Part shown: one piece after another, positions 1-11,374 of the stretch | Layout: each line of letters begins with the position of its first letter | How positions within the stretch are numbered: the stretch's first letter is position 1 | Assembly: GCA_029953675.1 (NCBI GenBank) | Contig: JAMWBK010000005.1 | Location: forward strand, 2,065,001-2,129,000 | DNA length: 64,000 nucleotides | Reading direction: 5' to 3' | Source of the DNA: Rhodosorus marinus | Taxonomy: Eukaryota > Rhodophyta > Stylonematophyceae > Stylonematales > Stylonemataceae | Program-made: the position numbers and the translations under genes | The notes under the pieces: model-generated | Database searches by the model: none | Seen by the model: the letters and a program-made list of their open reading frames with translations, nothing else | What the model was told of the DNA's origin: nothing

Positions 1-488
1 TTCGAGTAGGCTTTGAAATTATTTCTTCCGGTTTTAACCACACATTTGAAATCGTATGCCTTCCGCCTTTAACCACAGTACGTTAGGGTCCAGTAGATAT
101 TTCGGGTTAAATAACCACGAAAAAAAAATGGGGTAGAAATTCAAATATCTTCCGTAATACCTTCGCCATCGACGTCAAAATTTAAATTTGATGATTTTGA
201 CCAATCTTAACGAGATCCTCGCGATTAGCCGCAACTCTGCAATGCGCTGTTACTACTGTAACCCAACCACGGCTTGCAGATTTGAGGAACATGCTATCGA
301 ATCCCAACAACAATCAGACGCTCTGTTTACAGAGATCACCCTGACCCTCCCACGTCTAAGCTCCACTCTACCAAACCGGCATATTTTATGTCACTCTGGG
401 GCGCGGGTTGCTTGACCCGTAGCTTGGCTCTGATGCTTCCATATCGCTGAATTCCGTGTACGGCATTTCTGGTTCCCAAGATCACACT

Positions 489-552
489 CAACCTCCTCAA
501 GCTACCTCCACAGTGCAAAACAAATGGTACAGCTTATCGAGTTCCATGTAAC
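489..552 (+). repeat. isolated copy of the ~56-bp repeat
   Basis: This segment contains CTCAAGCTACCTCCACA followed by a GCAAAACAAATG-like stretch and GAGTTCCATG. It matches the repeat units at 1141-1310. The preceding words GTTCCCAAGATCACACT are also shared with 1120-1138, so the similarity extends upstream of the repeat and looks like an old segmental duplication. Confidence 0.6.
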
Positions 553-1140
553 CTTGGCAGACCCGCTCGACCAGGAGCTAAATTTGAGTTCGGTGCTGTG
601 CGCTCAATTCATTTTAGGGCAGCGATTTGCGATCGATGTGAGGGTGGCCTCGACTATCGTAACCCTTGCAAGCTAGACACCTTCCCCACAAAAAGACACC
701 AACGGCTATGCATCGAAGCACGCTGAGCGCTGGAAACATGCCCACTACAACCAGGCGACGGCGCCTCAGAGCATCCGGATGTCACATAGTTCATTCCGAT
801 TACTTTCGAAACGTTCGTTAGGGCTGCCAGATCACCGAGGAATTTCTGCGAGAAGGCTGTGGTCACATGCGGGCCAAGCCGGACGAGCTGAGCAACGTGC
901 CGGGTTCATATCAACAGAACACTTTGGGGCAGGAACACAGAGCTTGCCTTAGCGTGTGGATCAGTCGGACCAGCCACTGATTCCTGATTTTTCTGTTTTA
1001 TCGTAGCTAGAACCCCGAGGTGCGGGGTTAAGTCCAAGCTTTTTCACTAGATAGTGATAGAACTAGTGCGCTGTACTAGGCAGCTCCCCAGTAAAGTTTA
1101 CGGTTACGTGTACAGCATTTTGGTTCCCAAGATCACACTT

Positions 1141-1310
1141 AACCTGCTCAAGCTGCCTCCACACTACAAAACTCATGAAACTCGTCAAGTTCCATCAACC
1201 TCCTCCAGCTACCTCCACATGACAAAACAAATGAAACCCGTCGAGTTTCATCAGCCTCCAACAGCTGCTCCACACTACAAAACGAAGGAACCTCGGCGTG
1301 TTCCATGTTG
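1141..1310 (+). repeat. three diverged tandem ~56-bp units
   Basis: Three consecutive units start near 1141, 1198 and 1254. Each has the order CTCAAGCT or similar, CTCCACA, ACAAAAC, GAAAC or GGAAC, then TTCCAT or TTTCAT. They differ by scattered substitutions. An open plus frame crosses them (1054-1311), but I see no evidence that it is translated. Confidence 0.6.
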
Positions 1311-2289
1311 ACAGACCCGCTGCTCAACCAGACTAAAATTGAATTCGTTGCCGATACCGAATTCAATAATTCAATCTTGCCACCCAGAGATCGACCTGAA
1401 CCTGCTACTTCCAAGCTCGTCTTCTCATGAGCTGAAACGTTTGCCAAACCCAAACTCAGTTGAAGCCTGATTGTCGGTAAAAACCCTATCTCATCACACA
1501 CACTCATTCAGTCATGTGAAATTCAGGTTTATAGGTGCCTCTACAAGGCTGCACCGCATTTCTAAAAATAGATATACGAAAAATGAATATGATTATGTGG
1601 AACAATCAAGATGACCGCGTTTCTCTTAAAAACTCCTAAAATAGGGGTGGCGCGTGTTCCGGATTTAAATTATAAATAAATCTATGTTTTGAATAGTTGG
1701 ATGGCAGAATTCAACAATGCACCAACCGCTCCCTGTACGCACTGCACTTACCTAGACACAGACGAAATAACAGCTACTTATACCATCGACTGTACAAACG
1801 GAAGCAACCACCGGTGGACGTACATGGGATAAATCTAGCGGGAGCGTAAGCTAGAGTTCACATCTTAACTGAAGGACACGTTACGGGCGAGAGATTCGGC
1901 TTTTCCCTAGAAGAGTGATTTCAGTGGGACGAATCGCGAGAATGGTACAAGTAAGGAGGAAAGAGCGAATGGAAGAGGGTATTGACCACATTGACCACAA
2001 CCGGAGCCAGTTGTTGAGAAGAACGTATTGAGGACTGGAGACTGACGACGAGGTGTTAATAGCTGCTCTTGACTGTCAATGGCTCTAACTATGAGCCTCT
2101 GCCTGGTGCCCGAACAGCCTTTGTATGTCGATATGAAATTGTTATTCACGAGTTCATGTGACAAGTAGACGAAACCTACCAGTGATAATGCTCACCCCAA
2201 TATCCATTAGTGCTCACAAACCCTAAGACTTATCGCCTCTCGATGAGTAGAAGTAGAAGGTGAAGTAAACAAAAAATCCATGAGAAGTA

Positions 2290-3600
2290 GAGGGCAACCC
2301 TGACGTGATGTATTCAGCACGACAAATCCAGAAGCAAGGATCCAACCTACGACTTAGGGATGTCACCAACGACCCTGAAAAACACGAAGTTGAGTTAGCG
2401 AAAAGAGCCTCGAGATGTAAGCCCTGAAGCAAAATGGATCATTTCCAAGCCATCCTGACCACCAAGATATTCAACTCCCTAGCTAGCCTATAAAAAGGGT
2501 TCAGGACACACCGACCCTGAAGTCTCGAAAAAGCACGACATCTCACCATGACCCTGAGGCATAAATGAGCCCCATCTCATGAAAACGACCGCTACCCTGA
2601 GGCAATAGTGTCCTATTTCTCGTATAGGCCAAGGACACACTCAATGACACTCCAACCCTGAGGCATATACTGAGCGAAGACGAGAACTGGACGACAACCC
2701 TGAAGCATAGAACCCGAATGGTAAGAACACCATACTCTCCTGAGTTATGGTCCTTTCTCCTAGGCTCAACCCTGAAGCAATAATATATGTACCACAATAG
2801 TCCCACAATTGGGAAAGTGAACTTCTGAGGAGGATTCCGGCCGGTTGTAGAACATCAACAGGAGCCCGTGAACACTGGCGACTAAAACTCATACCAGAAA
2901 CATTGAAATCCTGGGTGCTCTATCTAGACAGCACTTCAACATAAAACCTTTCGGGGGGCTTTCGTCTGCTCTCAACCGTTCCAATAGAGCCAGGGTCCAC
3001 CGGCTTCAAAGAAGATTTCCCCTGCAACGTCTCCTTAAACAAAACCCAGCCTGCTCAGGCACAGCCGTATCGTAGATGCGGCTCAACTGAAAATACTCCG
3101 CGGGTTGGTGCAATCCAAGATGTGAATCACGCGCCGAACACAATCATTGGTGGTTTTTGGAGCTTGTCACATCATCCTTGGCCCTGAACAGGCTGCTACT
3201 CAAGTCGTTAATCTCGCAGTATCTATACAATCCATCATAAATTCGACAACAAATGATCCGTCAAGAACACAATGATCAGTAGAAAAACGTCGCAGAAGTG
3301 AAGTACGACCCGATTCGAGACTCGCCAAGCCTAGGTAAGGCGTAGGTAGTAAGGTTAAATATGCCTTTGCTCGCGTTTCTGAGGCAACACTGCTGACAAA
3401 ACCAATTCTATCATCTATAACCCTGATGGGTCCGGTAGTAAGGTTAAATATGGATTTGCTCGCGTTTCTGAGACAACACTGCTGACAAGACCAATTGTAT
3501 CATCTAATGATTGGTACTAACCCTGAAGTACCAATGATTTTCCATTCGTCGCTCGCGCTGTAGTATTGTACTACACCAACCCTGAGGCAAACACGGGATT
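2290..3600 (+). repeat. field of short dispersed ACCCTGARGCA motifs
   Basis: About thirteen copies of an 8-11 bp word, consensus AACCCTGARGCA, occur near 2296, 2371, 2421, 2513, 2551, 2593, 2653, 2696, 2768, 3419, 3519 and 3580, with weaker ones between. Spacing is irregular (about 40-75 bp in the dense part, 2510-2780) and is not a multiple of three. The copies fall in different frames (YASGL in one, CFRV in another), which argues against a coding repeat. Read on the minus strand the word is TGCTTCAGGGTT, which resembles a 3' splice acceptor. The function is unknown. Confidence 0.6.
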
Positions 3601-4225
3601 CAGCAAACAATAATCTACGACGCTCGCTACGATGGGGAGAACAAAGCAGTGCGCTCCGCACGACTTGAAGAAGATTTTCGAGTAGCGCAGTCACCAACTC
3701 AACGTGCGAGCCATTTAGAACTTGAGCTGGAAGAACAGTTATAGCCAACATGAGCCCAAACGCCGACAACTAGTTCTTGATCAATCTCTCCGAAGTGACT
3801 GTCCTGGTTGTAATTGAATATCATCTGAAGTTGTTGTCTTTCTTTAGTAGTGTTGGTGTGTATCCCGAGGGGTCATCTCTAGGGCTCTTCGTTTCTGAAT
3901 ACACCGTAAACCTGAAGCAGAACAACTTCCAAGTTTGTGCCGCTCACCAGTCCAATTTTCCCGAAGTCTCGGATACGAGGTTAAATTGTGAGTGCGATTG
4001 ATTCGCGGCTATACCGTCTGGGGCGCAGTACCTGGTCTGTACAGACGGGTTTGTAAGGACGGTGGTTCAGCTGTATATGATCGGAGGTTGAGCTGTAGAT
4101 ACATGAGATGTTCTTGAACTCCTTTCACGCTTGGTATTCGTTTTTCTCTTTGATGAGAGGGATAAACTCCCAGCAGAAGGAAAGCAGTACATACAAAGAT
4201 TGCCGTGAGCCGTCTTTGTCTCAGG
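3600..4225. other. intergenic, upstream of LSG1
   Basis: No gene is recognised. It presumably contains the promoter and 5' UTR of the LSG1-like gene that starts at 4226. I can point to no specific element. Confidence 0.4.
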
Positions 4226-6134
4226 ATGCCGAAGAAGTCGAAGAGTAAACCCTCGTTAGGACAATCGTTGATTTCTAATTCTGGGGCGGTAAAGAGCGGG
4301 AAACTAAGCGGGCGTGGTGAGAGGCGCGAACGCGGGAAGAATCGTCATGACGTTTCGGATGGAGGTGGTGCGACCTCTGGACAGGGCTTCAGCTCTGTCC
4401 TTGAGGTTTCGGATCTTGCTGAGATTATGCATGATGCTGAGCTTACAGGAAGGGATTTCACCCCACAAAGACGACCAGTGCTTGTCAATGAGAGCCAGCC
4501 CCAACCAGCTTATCGTTTGAAAAGTAGGAACATTGCAGAAGCGCTCGACGTGCTTCGCCTGCCAAGGCGTCCGAATTGGTCTCCGAAAATGACGTCTGCG
4601 GAGCTAGAAACTGCGGAAAGGAATACATTCCTCGGTGAGAGCCTTTTTACATTGCAAAACCCTTCAGATTGCTCCAAGAGCGTGCATCTGACTGTGACTT
4701 TCTCGATAACTTGTACTCCTTTTCTAGAGTGGAGGCGCAACCTTGCTTCCGTAGAAGATCGACGCGACATACAGATGACACCCTTTGAGAAGAATTTGGA
4801 GATATGGAGACAGCTGTGGCGAGTCATCGAAAGGTCTGACGTGCTCGTCCAGATCGTCGATGCTCGAGATCCGCTTCTTTTCTACTGTCCAGATCTTGAT
4901 GTGTATGTGGATGAGCTCTCGACTGCAGAACGAACGAAGGAACGCATGCTGGTTTTGAACAAGGCGGATTTGCTCTCCGAACCAGTCAAGCACAAATGGA
5001 AGACCTACTTTGACAAGATAGGGGTTCGAGTACTTTTTTTTTCCGCCCAGCAAGCGTCGGAGGAGCAAAATCAGAATTCAACGGTTCCGAGCACTGATGA
5101 GCTCTTCATGACGTCGAAGGAAATGGTGGAGGACTCTACTGTCTCAACAGCGAAACGCGTAAATATAGTGGACGGGGATTTATTGGAAGAATCGCCCGCA
5201 GTTGCGGTGTTGAGTCGCGACATGCTTATCGATGAGTTTCGCAAACTGAAACCTAGTTGGAAGGCTGAGGAAGTTAATAGGAAGGTGGATGAGGGGATCT
5301 CACTTGCGCCTGCTGACACCAGAGTTGTTGTCGGAATGATTGGGTATCCAAACGTCGGCAAGAGCTCTACTATCAACTCAATCATGGTGAGCCTACGCAG
5401 TAGAACACGTGGACAAACAACGCTGGGGAGGGGTTGGAAGTTGACGTATTGCTGACTATGAGGTGTCGCTTATACTTTAAGGGGTCGAAGAAGGTATCAG
5501 TCTCCTCCACTCCAGGAAGGACAAAGCACCTTCAGACGCTTCTCGTCGACGATGAGGTTATGCTCTGCGATTGTCCCGGCCTCGTGTTTCCAAACTTTGC
5601 GTCCTCCAAGGGTGAGCTCATCACCCGTGGTGTGCTTCCCATTGACCAAATGCGTTCTTCAGCGGCCGCGATGGAAATCGTGTGCAAGACAATCTCGCGT
5701 TCCGAGCTTGAACGCGTCTATGGGATCAATCTCGAGTCTGACGTACGTGCTATTGCCATCCATATCGAGTTTTGAATTGATTGTGGATCTAAGAACTGAT
5801 GTCCCTTCATTTTAGGAGCAAGCGGATTTGGAGCACACTGTAGCAGAGGAGCTGCTGGATGTTCACGCGCGGGCTCGAGGATTTCGCAACAAGCACGATC
5901 AAGCTGACCGTCAGAGGTATGCACTCTTTGGACATTTCCTTGTTGAGTATTTTCAGCAGGACAATATTTTTATACTGTGTTTTTTGGTGTGGGCTTCGAC
6001 ATGACTGCAGGAGCGCAAGAGTGATCCTCAAGGACTACGTGAACGGGAAGCTCGTTTATTGCACTCTTCCTCCGTATGATGATGCTGGAGGAGAAGGTAG
6101 ACCTCCCGAGCGTCCAACGAACGCAGGAACATGA
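4226..6134 (+). CDS. LSG1: LSG1-like large-subunit GTPase
   Basis: This is a circularly permuted YlqF/YawG-type GTPase related to LSG1, which in other eukaryotes releases the export adaptor NMD3 from pre-60S ribosomes in the cytoplasm. Exons are 4226-4634, 4728-5386, 5482-5742, 5816-5916 and 6011-6134, giving about 517 residues. The GTPase motifs appear in permuted order: G4 VLNKADLL, then G1 GYPNVGKSS, then G3 DCPGL. The family signatures FLEWRR, TPFEKN and LWRVIERSD flank intron 1, and the C-terminal block ends VNGKLVYCTLPP. The start ATG opens a lysine-rich MPKKSK leader. An upstream GTG at 4205 is in frame but unlikely to be used. Intron 1 (93 nt) has no stop and keeps the frame, so only homology (FLE-WRR) shows that it is removed. 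The gene is convergent with the NAXE-like gene. Confidence 0.93.
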
Positions 6135-6498
6135 CCAGCCAATGGATGGATGCACTATGCCTTCCATGACTTTTGCTTCACATTCTGCACCCGCGAATCT
6201 GCTCGAAGTCGGCCAGAAGATGTTTGCTCTCTTTGACTACCGCGATACATTCTACAGTCAACCGAAGCCTCGAGCTCAGTGGATTGTGGTCCTCGTCAGG
6301 GGCCCACGTCAGTTGGACTTTCGGGCTCCATAATCGAAGCTCGAATCCGACTATGTGCATGGCAACGCTGAAGGCATCGAGCTGCTTGCCCTGCCGTCCT
6401 CACGGGGTTCGCTTTTTCTGAATCGTGCTAGTTCCAGAGCCTAATGTCGGCTGTGATTTCGTCCGGGCAGTGTCGCGTTGTACGGAGGACAGCCGACA

Positions 6499-7732
6499 CT
6501 AGTCCAGCTCATCCCAGATTTCTGGATCGTCGTCGATATCTACCCATTTTCTTCTGCTCTGCTGCTGTGGAAACATGGTAGCTTGAAATCCTCCCTCGAC
6601 TCCATAGACTTCTCCCGGCTTCTTTCCCCAGCCGAACAGTGCCGGGTTTCCTCCTACAAGCGTAAAGTCAGAACCGTTGGGGAACGAGGGCAGCTTGAGT
6701 TTGATCCTTTCCACTTCCTGAAATATTCAGAACAGTAAAAGAGTACTCCGGTTATCAGTAAGCCTCATTCCGAGAGTATTCTGAAGGCATGGCACAGTGG
6801 CATCTCTTAGACTTACCTCCGCTGGTAAGCAGTTTCCCACAACATAGTGAAAAGCCCCTCCGAAGCGACGGGCGGTGACCTTCGGGACACCCAAAGAAAT
6901 TAAAAGGTCTGGCTTCAAAGACAGCCCTCTCCACAAGTCCTCATCCTTTGGACCTTTAGTCAAGTGCCAGCCGGTTGGAACGTCGATTGAGACCGTGGGC
7001 CGTTCGCTGTTTGCGATCTGTGAGGCAGGGAGGAATGAGGAAGAGTGTAGAGCAGCTCAGATAGCCGGCAGGTTAGTAGAACCCTCAAAATTGCTGCGCT
7101 CATCTGCTACCTTCTCAATGACACTCATATAGGCTTGGTCCAGCTCGTTGTTGTCGTATTCCACGCCAACCATGGCATCGATGTAAAAATTGAAGTGGGC
7201 ATCAATTGGACCAGGCACAAAATCCAGATACTTGAGCCCAGCGTCGCGCACCATCTGTTCATCGAAATCCCTGACAGCAGAGGTGTACAATTGATTTGTC
7301 ATTGAGAATCGCCTACGCGTTTCGAAGGTCGGCCTTTTCTGTAGCAGTCGTGAGTACTTACGGATTGTCATCACAGGCGAGTACAGTCATTTCAAAACCC
7401 ATCTTGCTCAGCTCTTCCGCAGCACGAAATCCTACAGTTCCCTTATCTCCCGTACCGCATATGGCTATTCCTAGAGGATTCGCAGGTTCTGGAAAGCAGT
7501 CTGCGATAACCCTAGCGCTGGAAGTGCCGAACCGCGTCATCAGCGCCATTTTACCCCCTTCATACTCACTGTAAACCTTATCCAGTAGTTCCTTCGCGTC
7601 TTGAATGCTTGCAAACTGTTCCAGAGACTCCTCCGGCTTGTCTGCGCTCATTCGCACCGAACAGGTCATCCGCCGTCTCAACTTGACCTGCGCCAAACCC
7701 AGGCCATCAACAAACACATTTACAAATCCCAT
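6499..7732 (-). CDS. NAXE: NAD(P)H-hydrate epimerase-like protein (YjeF_N domain)
   Basis: NAXE enzymes epimerise damaged R-NAD(P)HX so that a dehydratase can repair it. Exons in transcript order are 7732-7362, 7312-7111, 7017-6817 and 6717-6499, with introns of 49, 93 and 99 nt. The ICGTGDKGTVG segment corresponds to the Rossmann-like CGPGNNGGDG loop. The IDAMVG, VSIDVPTGW, PDLLISLGVPK and FHYVVG blocks follow in family order. The loop is less glycine/asparagine-rich than usual. The start at 7732 gives a basic leader (MGFVNVF, then KLRRRM) that resembles a plastid transit peptide. An in-frame ATG at 7837 is the alternative. The exon 2/3 junction (AAG/GTAGCA) was chosen to keep frame. The C-terminus is a long W/D-rich tail absent from short family members. 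Confidence 0.82.
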
Positions 7733-9214
7733 CGTGTATATGAACAAACCAAACACGGAAGAAGATAAGATTGACACTTTGTATGTACCACAGAAGCAGC
7801 GGCGTCCCCCGAAGTGAAGTACCGCTGTTAATTTCATAGCAACATCTGGCCATACATCTTCAGGGTTATAACTTCATTTTTCCATAGTCGTTAGGCGCTT
7901 GGATTTATGGACTTCAGGATTCTTTTCAGACCCTTCAAGCGACTATGCCATCGCTTCAGGGTTCCAAGCAGAATACAAACGGGGAAAAGTCTAGCCTTAG
8001 GCTTGGAGGCGACGAGAAATAGGGTCAGTGTAGACCCGCTTCAATAGTCCCCACATCTCTATGTTACGAGTTGCACGTGGAAACTACTTCAGGGTTACAC
8101 GAACTGGGTTCGCGATCCATCTCGTTCTTCACCTGGTTTTCCATTGTCTACAAAGGTATTGAAAAGTACAAAACAAACATTCTGCCTCGATCCTTTCTCG
8201 GCGGAAACAGGGCTTTATGCATATAAAATATTTTTAACAAGCAGCTTCAGGATCGTAGCCACAACGCAGAATCGTACATCTTGCTTCAGCAGAGGAAAAC
8301 TGTGTTCTCCATGCTTGTGGGCTTAGACAATACTTGATCTACCTCCTCAGCGTCGTATAGTGGTTTTCAGGGCCGTGTCGCGCATATCTTCTGCCTCAGG
8401 GTGGGAATACTCCTGATAATACTCGGGTCTGAACTATTGTTGCACTCTCGTACGCGCACTACCTGCTTCGATACATGCAATCCGTGCATCTACGAGTAAG
8501 TTTCGGATTTTAATCCATAGTATACTCCTGCAGATGTTTATACTGGCAAATTCCGATACGGCAACTCATCCGCCATATCACGCGGTCCCATAACCCTAAA
8601 CTGCTGCTTCAGAGCTGATAATTGAGGTGTGAACTTTGCTCTGGAATTTGCGAACAACTCCACCTTTACAGAGGGTCGGCCATCTCTGGTCACCTTTCTC
8701 CATGTCGGCGCTGCTTTGGTACGAACAATCTCAGACAGGAATATAGGACTCGACGCGAGTTCTATCTCCATATCCGAACGAGTTCAATCTATCAGATTTT
8801 TCAGCAACCATGTTGGCACAGCTTTTGCTATTGAGTGGATGGAGCTGTTCGATCGTATGAATTAATTTCAGTGCTCGGCAGCATTTTCAAAGTCTGGCTA
8901 CCCACACCTGCAACTGTTCATGAATTGCGGACGCAAGGCTTCGGGAAAGATGCGTGACTTTGAGCGTGAGTATTCGTGATCCTGATAAGTTCCAGTTGGC
9001 CTGATGATGAGCACGCTTCAGGGTGCTTGGATGAGTGTACTACTTGTCAGGAGGTGACAACGGGTTTGGAGGCAAGTGAAGCAATCCGGCGGTTTCAGTT
9101 CCAATCTAGGCGAGGGGTAAAGTGCAGGGTCGCCTGCGCTTTAGTATTAATGGAAACCAAGGCGGGTGATTCCGAGAATTCAGGACAAACGAACTTCACT
9201 ACTTGGTCCAAGCG
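7733..9214. other. gene-poor interval between NAXE-like and NOL9 genes
   Basis: This is a divergent promoter region about 1.5 kb long. It carries the motif field listed at 7859-9025. A minus frame of 77 codons (8538-8771) has a plausible but unrecognised amino-acid composition and no family match, so it could be an exon of an unidentified gene. Plus-strand frames at 9060-9200 look weakly coding but cannot be joined convincingly to NOL9. Confidence 0.35.
7859..9025 (-). repeat. second field of the CTTCAGGGTT motif, reverse orientation
   Basis: Copies of CTTCAGGGTT or one-base variants occur near 7859, 7913, 7956, 8091, 8244, 8368, 8391 and 9014. This is the reverse complement of the ACCCTGAAG word repeated at 2290-3600. 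Copies are irregularly spaced. No longer unit is shared between them that I can see. Confidence 0.5.
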
Positions 9215-11374
9215 ATGGAGAAGGACTACACAATGGACTCTATCCTGAGGGTTCAACAAGACCAGGAGGAGTCAGGAACCAGTAGAGGAGACGGTGTTCT
9301 TCCTGCTGGAGGACAGTATGAACCCAGCGAGCACGCCATTTCGGACGCTGGTGGTCTCGAAAAAGTACGTCAACGGTCACTACCTTTGTCCAGAATTTCA
9401 TCCCATTGCTAACTGCTGTGCGCACCCACGTCGACTTTGAGCAATGCCAGGCCGAGAGGAAAGAGCATGACCTCATCTCCTATGTGTTGGAAACAGTGGA
9501 TTCCGGGACGTGTATCGTTCAAATTCCTACTTCGCGAGTCGTCACTTTGGCCGGACAGTGCGTCATCGAGATCCTAGAAGGGACTATCAGAATCTGCGGT
9601 CTTTGCATGGTGGCCTCGCCGAAGAAATATCGAGTGTATTCATACCCATGGACTCAATATCTTGTGCAAATCGAGAGCTTGGATTCCAGTGCATATGGAG
9701 AACTGAGAAAGGAGGAAGATTCGCGCGCAATGAATTCCAAAAACGCGCAAACGCTCGACGGTAGTGTTCTTAGGGTTTCCTCTTTGGTGAGTGAGCTATT
9801 CCCCACTCTTCGGAATATTTCCTAAACTGAGAATACTCCTATTGGACCGAACGGGAAGCGGGTGCGAGCTCCAGATCGAATAACTGCAATACCCAACAGT
9901 ATCGAAGCAGTTCCTGGGCTTTTCTTGCTCAAGCCTCAAGGGGACCATGGCAAAGGACTACCACCGTATCTTGAGATATGGAATGAGTGGGAGCATCTTC
10001 TTCATGAGATACGAGAAGCTGGAAAGGTGAGACAATTACCGTCGCTCCCGTTCACGTCGGAAGCTTGCAGTCGGAGCTCACTCTTGAGTTTGTTCCTCCA
10101 TCGCCGATGCGTTCGTGCAGGATTCCAGAATTATTATCGTTGGTTCTAGAGGGGGTGGCAAATCCACGCTTGCACGATGCTTGGGAAACTACGTTGTTGA
10201 ACAGTTCGGGAAGGCGCTCTACCTGGAAACGGACTTGGGCCAGCCAGATAAGGTGAGAGTGACGCTAAGGTTGAAGTTTGTCGCATTGCACTGATGGGAG
10301 CAAGCTCTGCCAAAATTCGGTAGGCACCCCCAGGAATGCTCTCACTGCTCGAGCTTCGCGGAGTTGAGTATGGATCGCCAATGTCGCCACTGGATGAGTC
10401 CTCAGCAGCTGTTGTAAAGTCCCTTTTTATTGGACTTACTTCGCCGTCGGGAGATCCAGACGCTTATTCAGCTGCGAGTGTCACACTGGCGAGGTATGCT
10501 AGAACCTCTGCACAGGGTACACCACTCATTGTGAACACGCATGGATGGTTCAAAGGGATGGGTTTGGACTTCGTCAGTTCGATCGTCAAATCTGTAGACC
10601 CTACGATTGTCGTCTATATGGAACGGAATCAGAATCCTGTCGGATCCTCTGAGATGCCAGAAAAACTTGTAAGGGTCCATCCACATCGTCGTTGCCACCA
10701 ACGTATTGTTTTAGTCTAACTTGAAGCATGTCGCCTCCCTGTGCTCTGAAACAGGTGAAGGATTTGAACCAGGATACCTGCACTGTTCTTCGCGTAACCT
10801 CTGCGAAGACGTCCCACCCGGATCGATCTGGGAGGCACCTTCGCGAAGACCGAATAGCATCCTATTTCGGAAAAGAGAGCCCGACATATTGCGTTCCCTA
10901 CAAGTCAGTCAAGACTTTTTTCATTGACGCAGAAGTATGGCGGTCACTTGCAAGCGCTTGTTCGGGCTGTACTCCTCTATGCGCCTGATTTGGATTGCTC
11001 TATGGACCTCACTTGTTCAGGTGCCGGAGTCGCAAAAGTTTGTTGCGCTCAACGGCTCGCTCGTCGCTCTCTGTCAGTCAGATCCGGCGGAGCCACGACC
11101 ACAGATTTGGCCATGTTTAGGTCTTGGCATCGTTCGTGCAGTTAGCCCCGAAGACGAGATGCTATTTATTTGCGCGTCAATATCAGCGGACTTGCTGCGA
11201 TCAGTAGACGCCCTAGTGCTGAGCCGGTTCATTCAGATACCGACGGCGACAATGCAGCGATACGGAGAGCAAGGGAAGTTACCCTACCAGGCGGACGACG
11301 TAGTATCGCTCATGTCTGCGACTATGCAAGGCCGCGGCGGAGCACTTAAACGAAAACGACTCTCAGAGCCTTAG
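9215..11374 (+). CDS. NOL9: NOL9/GRC3 polynucleotide 5'-kinase
   Basis: This is a Clp1-family kinase that phosphorylates the 5'-OH of pre-rRNA fragments (ITS2 processing) in the nucleolus. Proposed exons are 9215-9364, 9451-9786, 9859-10026, 10121-10252, 10324-10668, 10755-10934 and 11021-11374, giving 554 residues. The Walker A is GSRGGGKST, followed by YLETDLGQPDK (the family's DLGQ lid motif), APPGMLSL, IVNTHGWFKGMGL and the C-terminal LGLGIVRAV block. All internal junctions are phase 0. The N-terminal beta domain is recognisable as RVVTLAGQCVIEIL. Exon 1 is tentative: it rests on ATG 9215 and an 86-nt intron with donor GTACGT that restores frame. The protein ends in a basic KRKR stretch. 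Confidence 0.9.

Larger units (their letters stand above)
1..2200. other. gene-poor 5' region
   Basis: I see no convincing coding gene here. The longest open frames are under 120 codons, lack family similarity and have no coherent splice sites. The stretch holds the diverged repeat copies listed separately (about 455-560 and 1108-1336). Positions 1560-1720 are AT-rich. Confidence 0.5.

Noticed and set aside
1148-1507. 119-codon minus-strand open frame
   Set aside because: It is antisense to the diverged 56-bp repeats and has no motif, no splice partners and no upstream signal.
2543-3769. minus-strand frames with recurring YASGL or CFRV/CLRV words
   Set aside because: The words come from the short DNA motif read in different frames with spacing not divisible by three, so they do not form a repeat protein.
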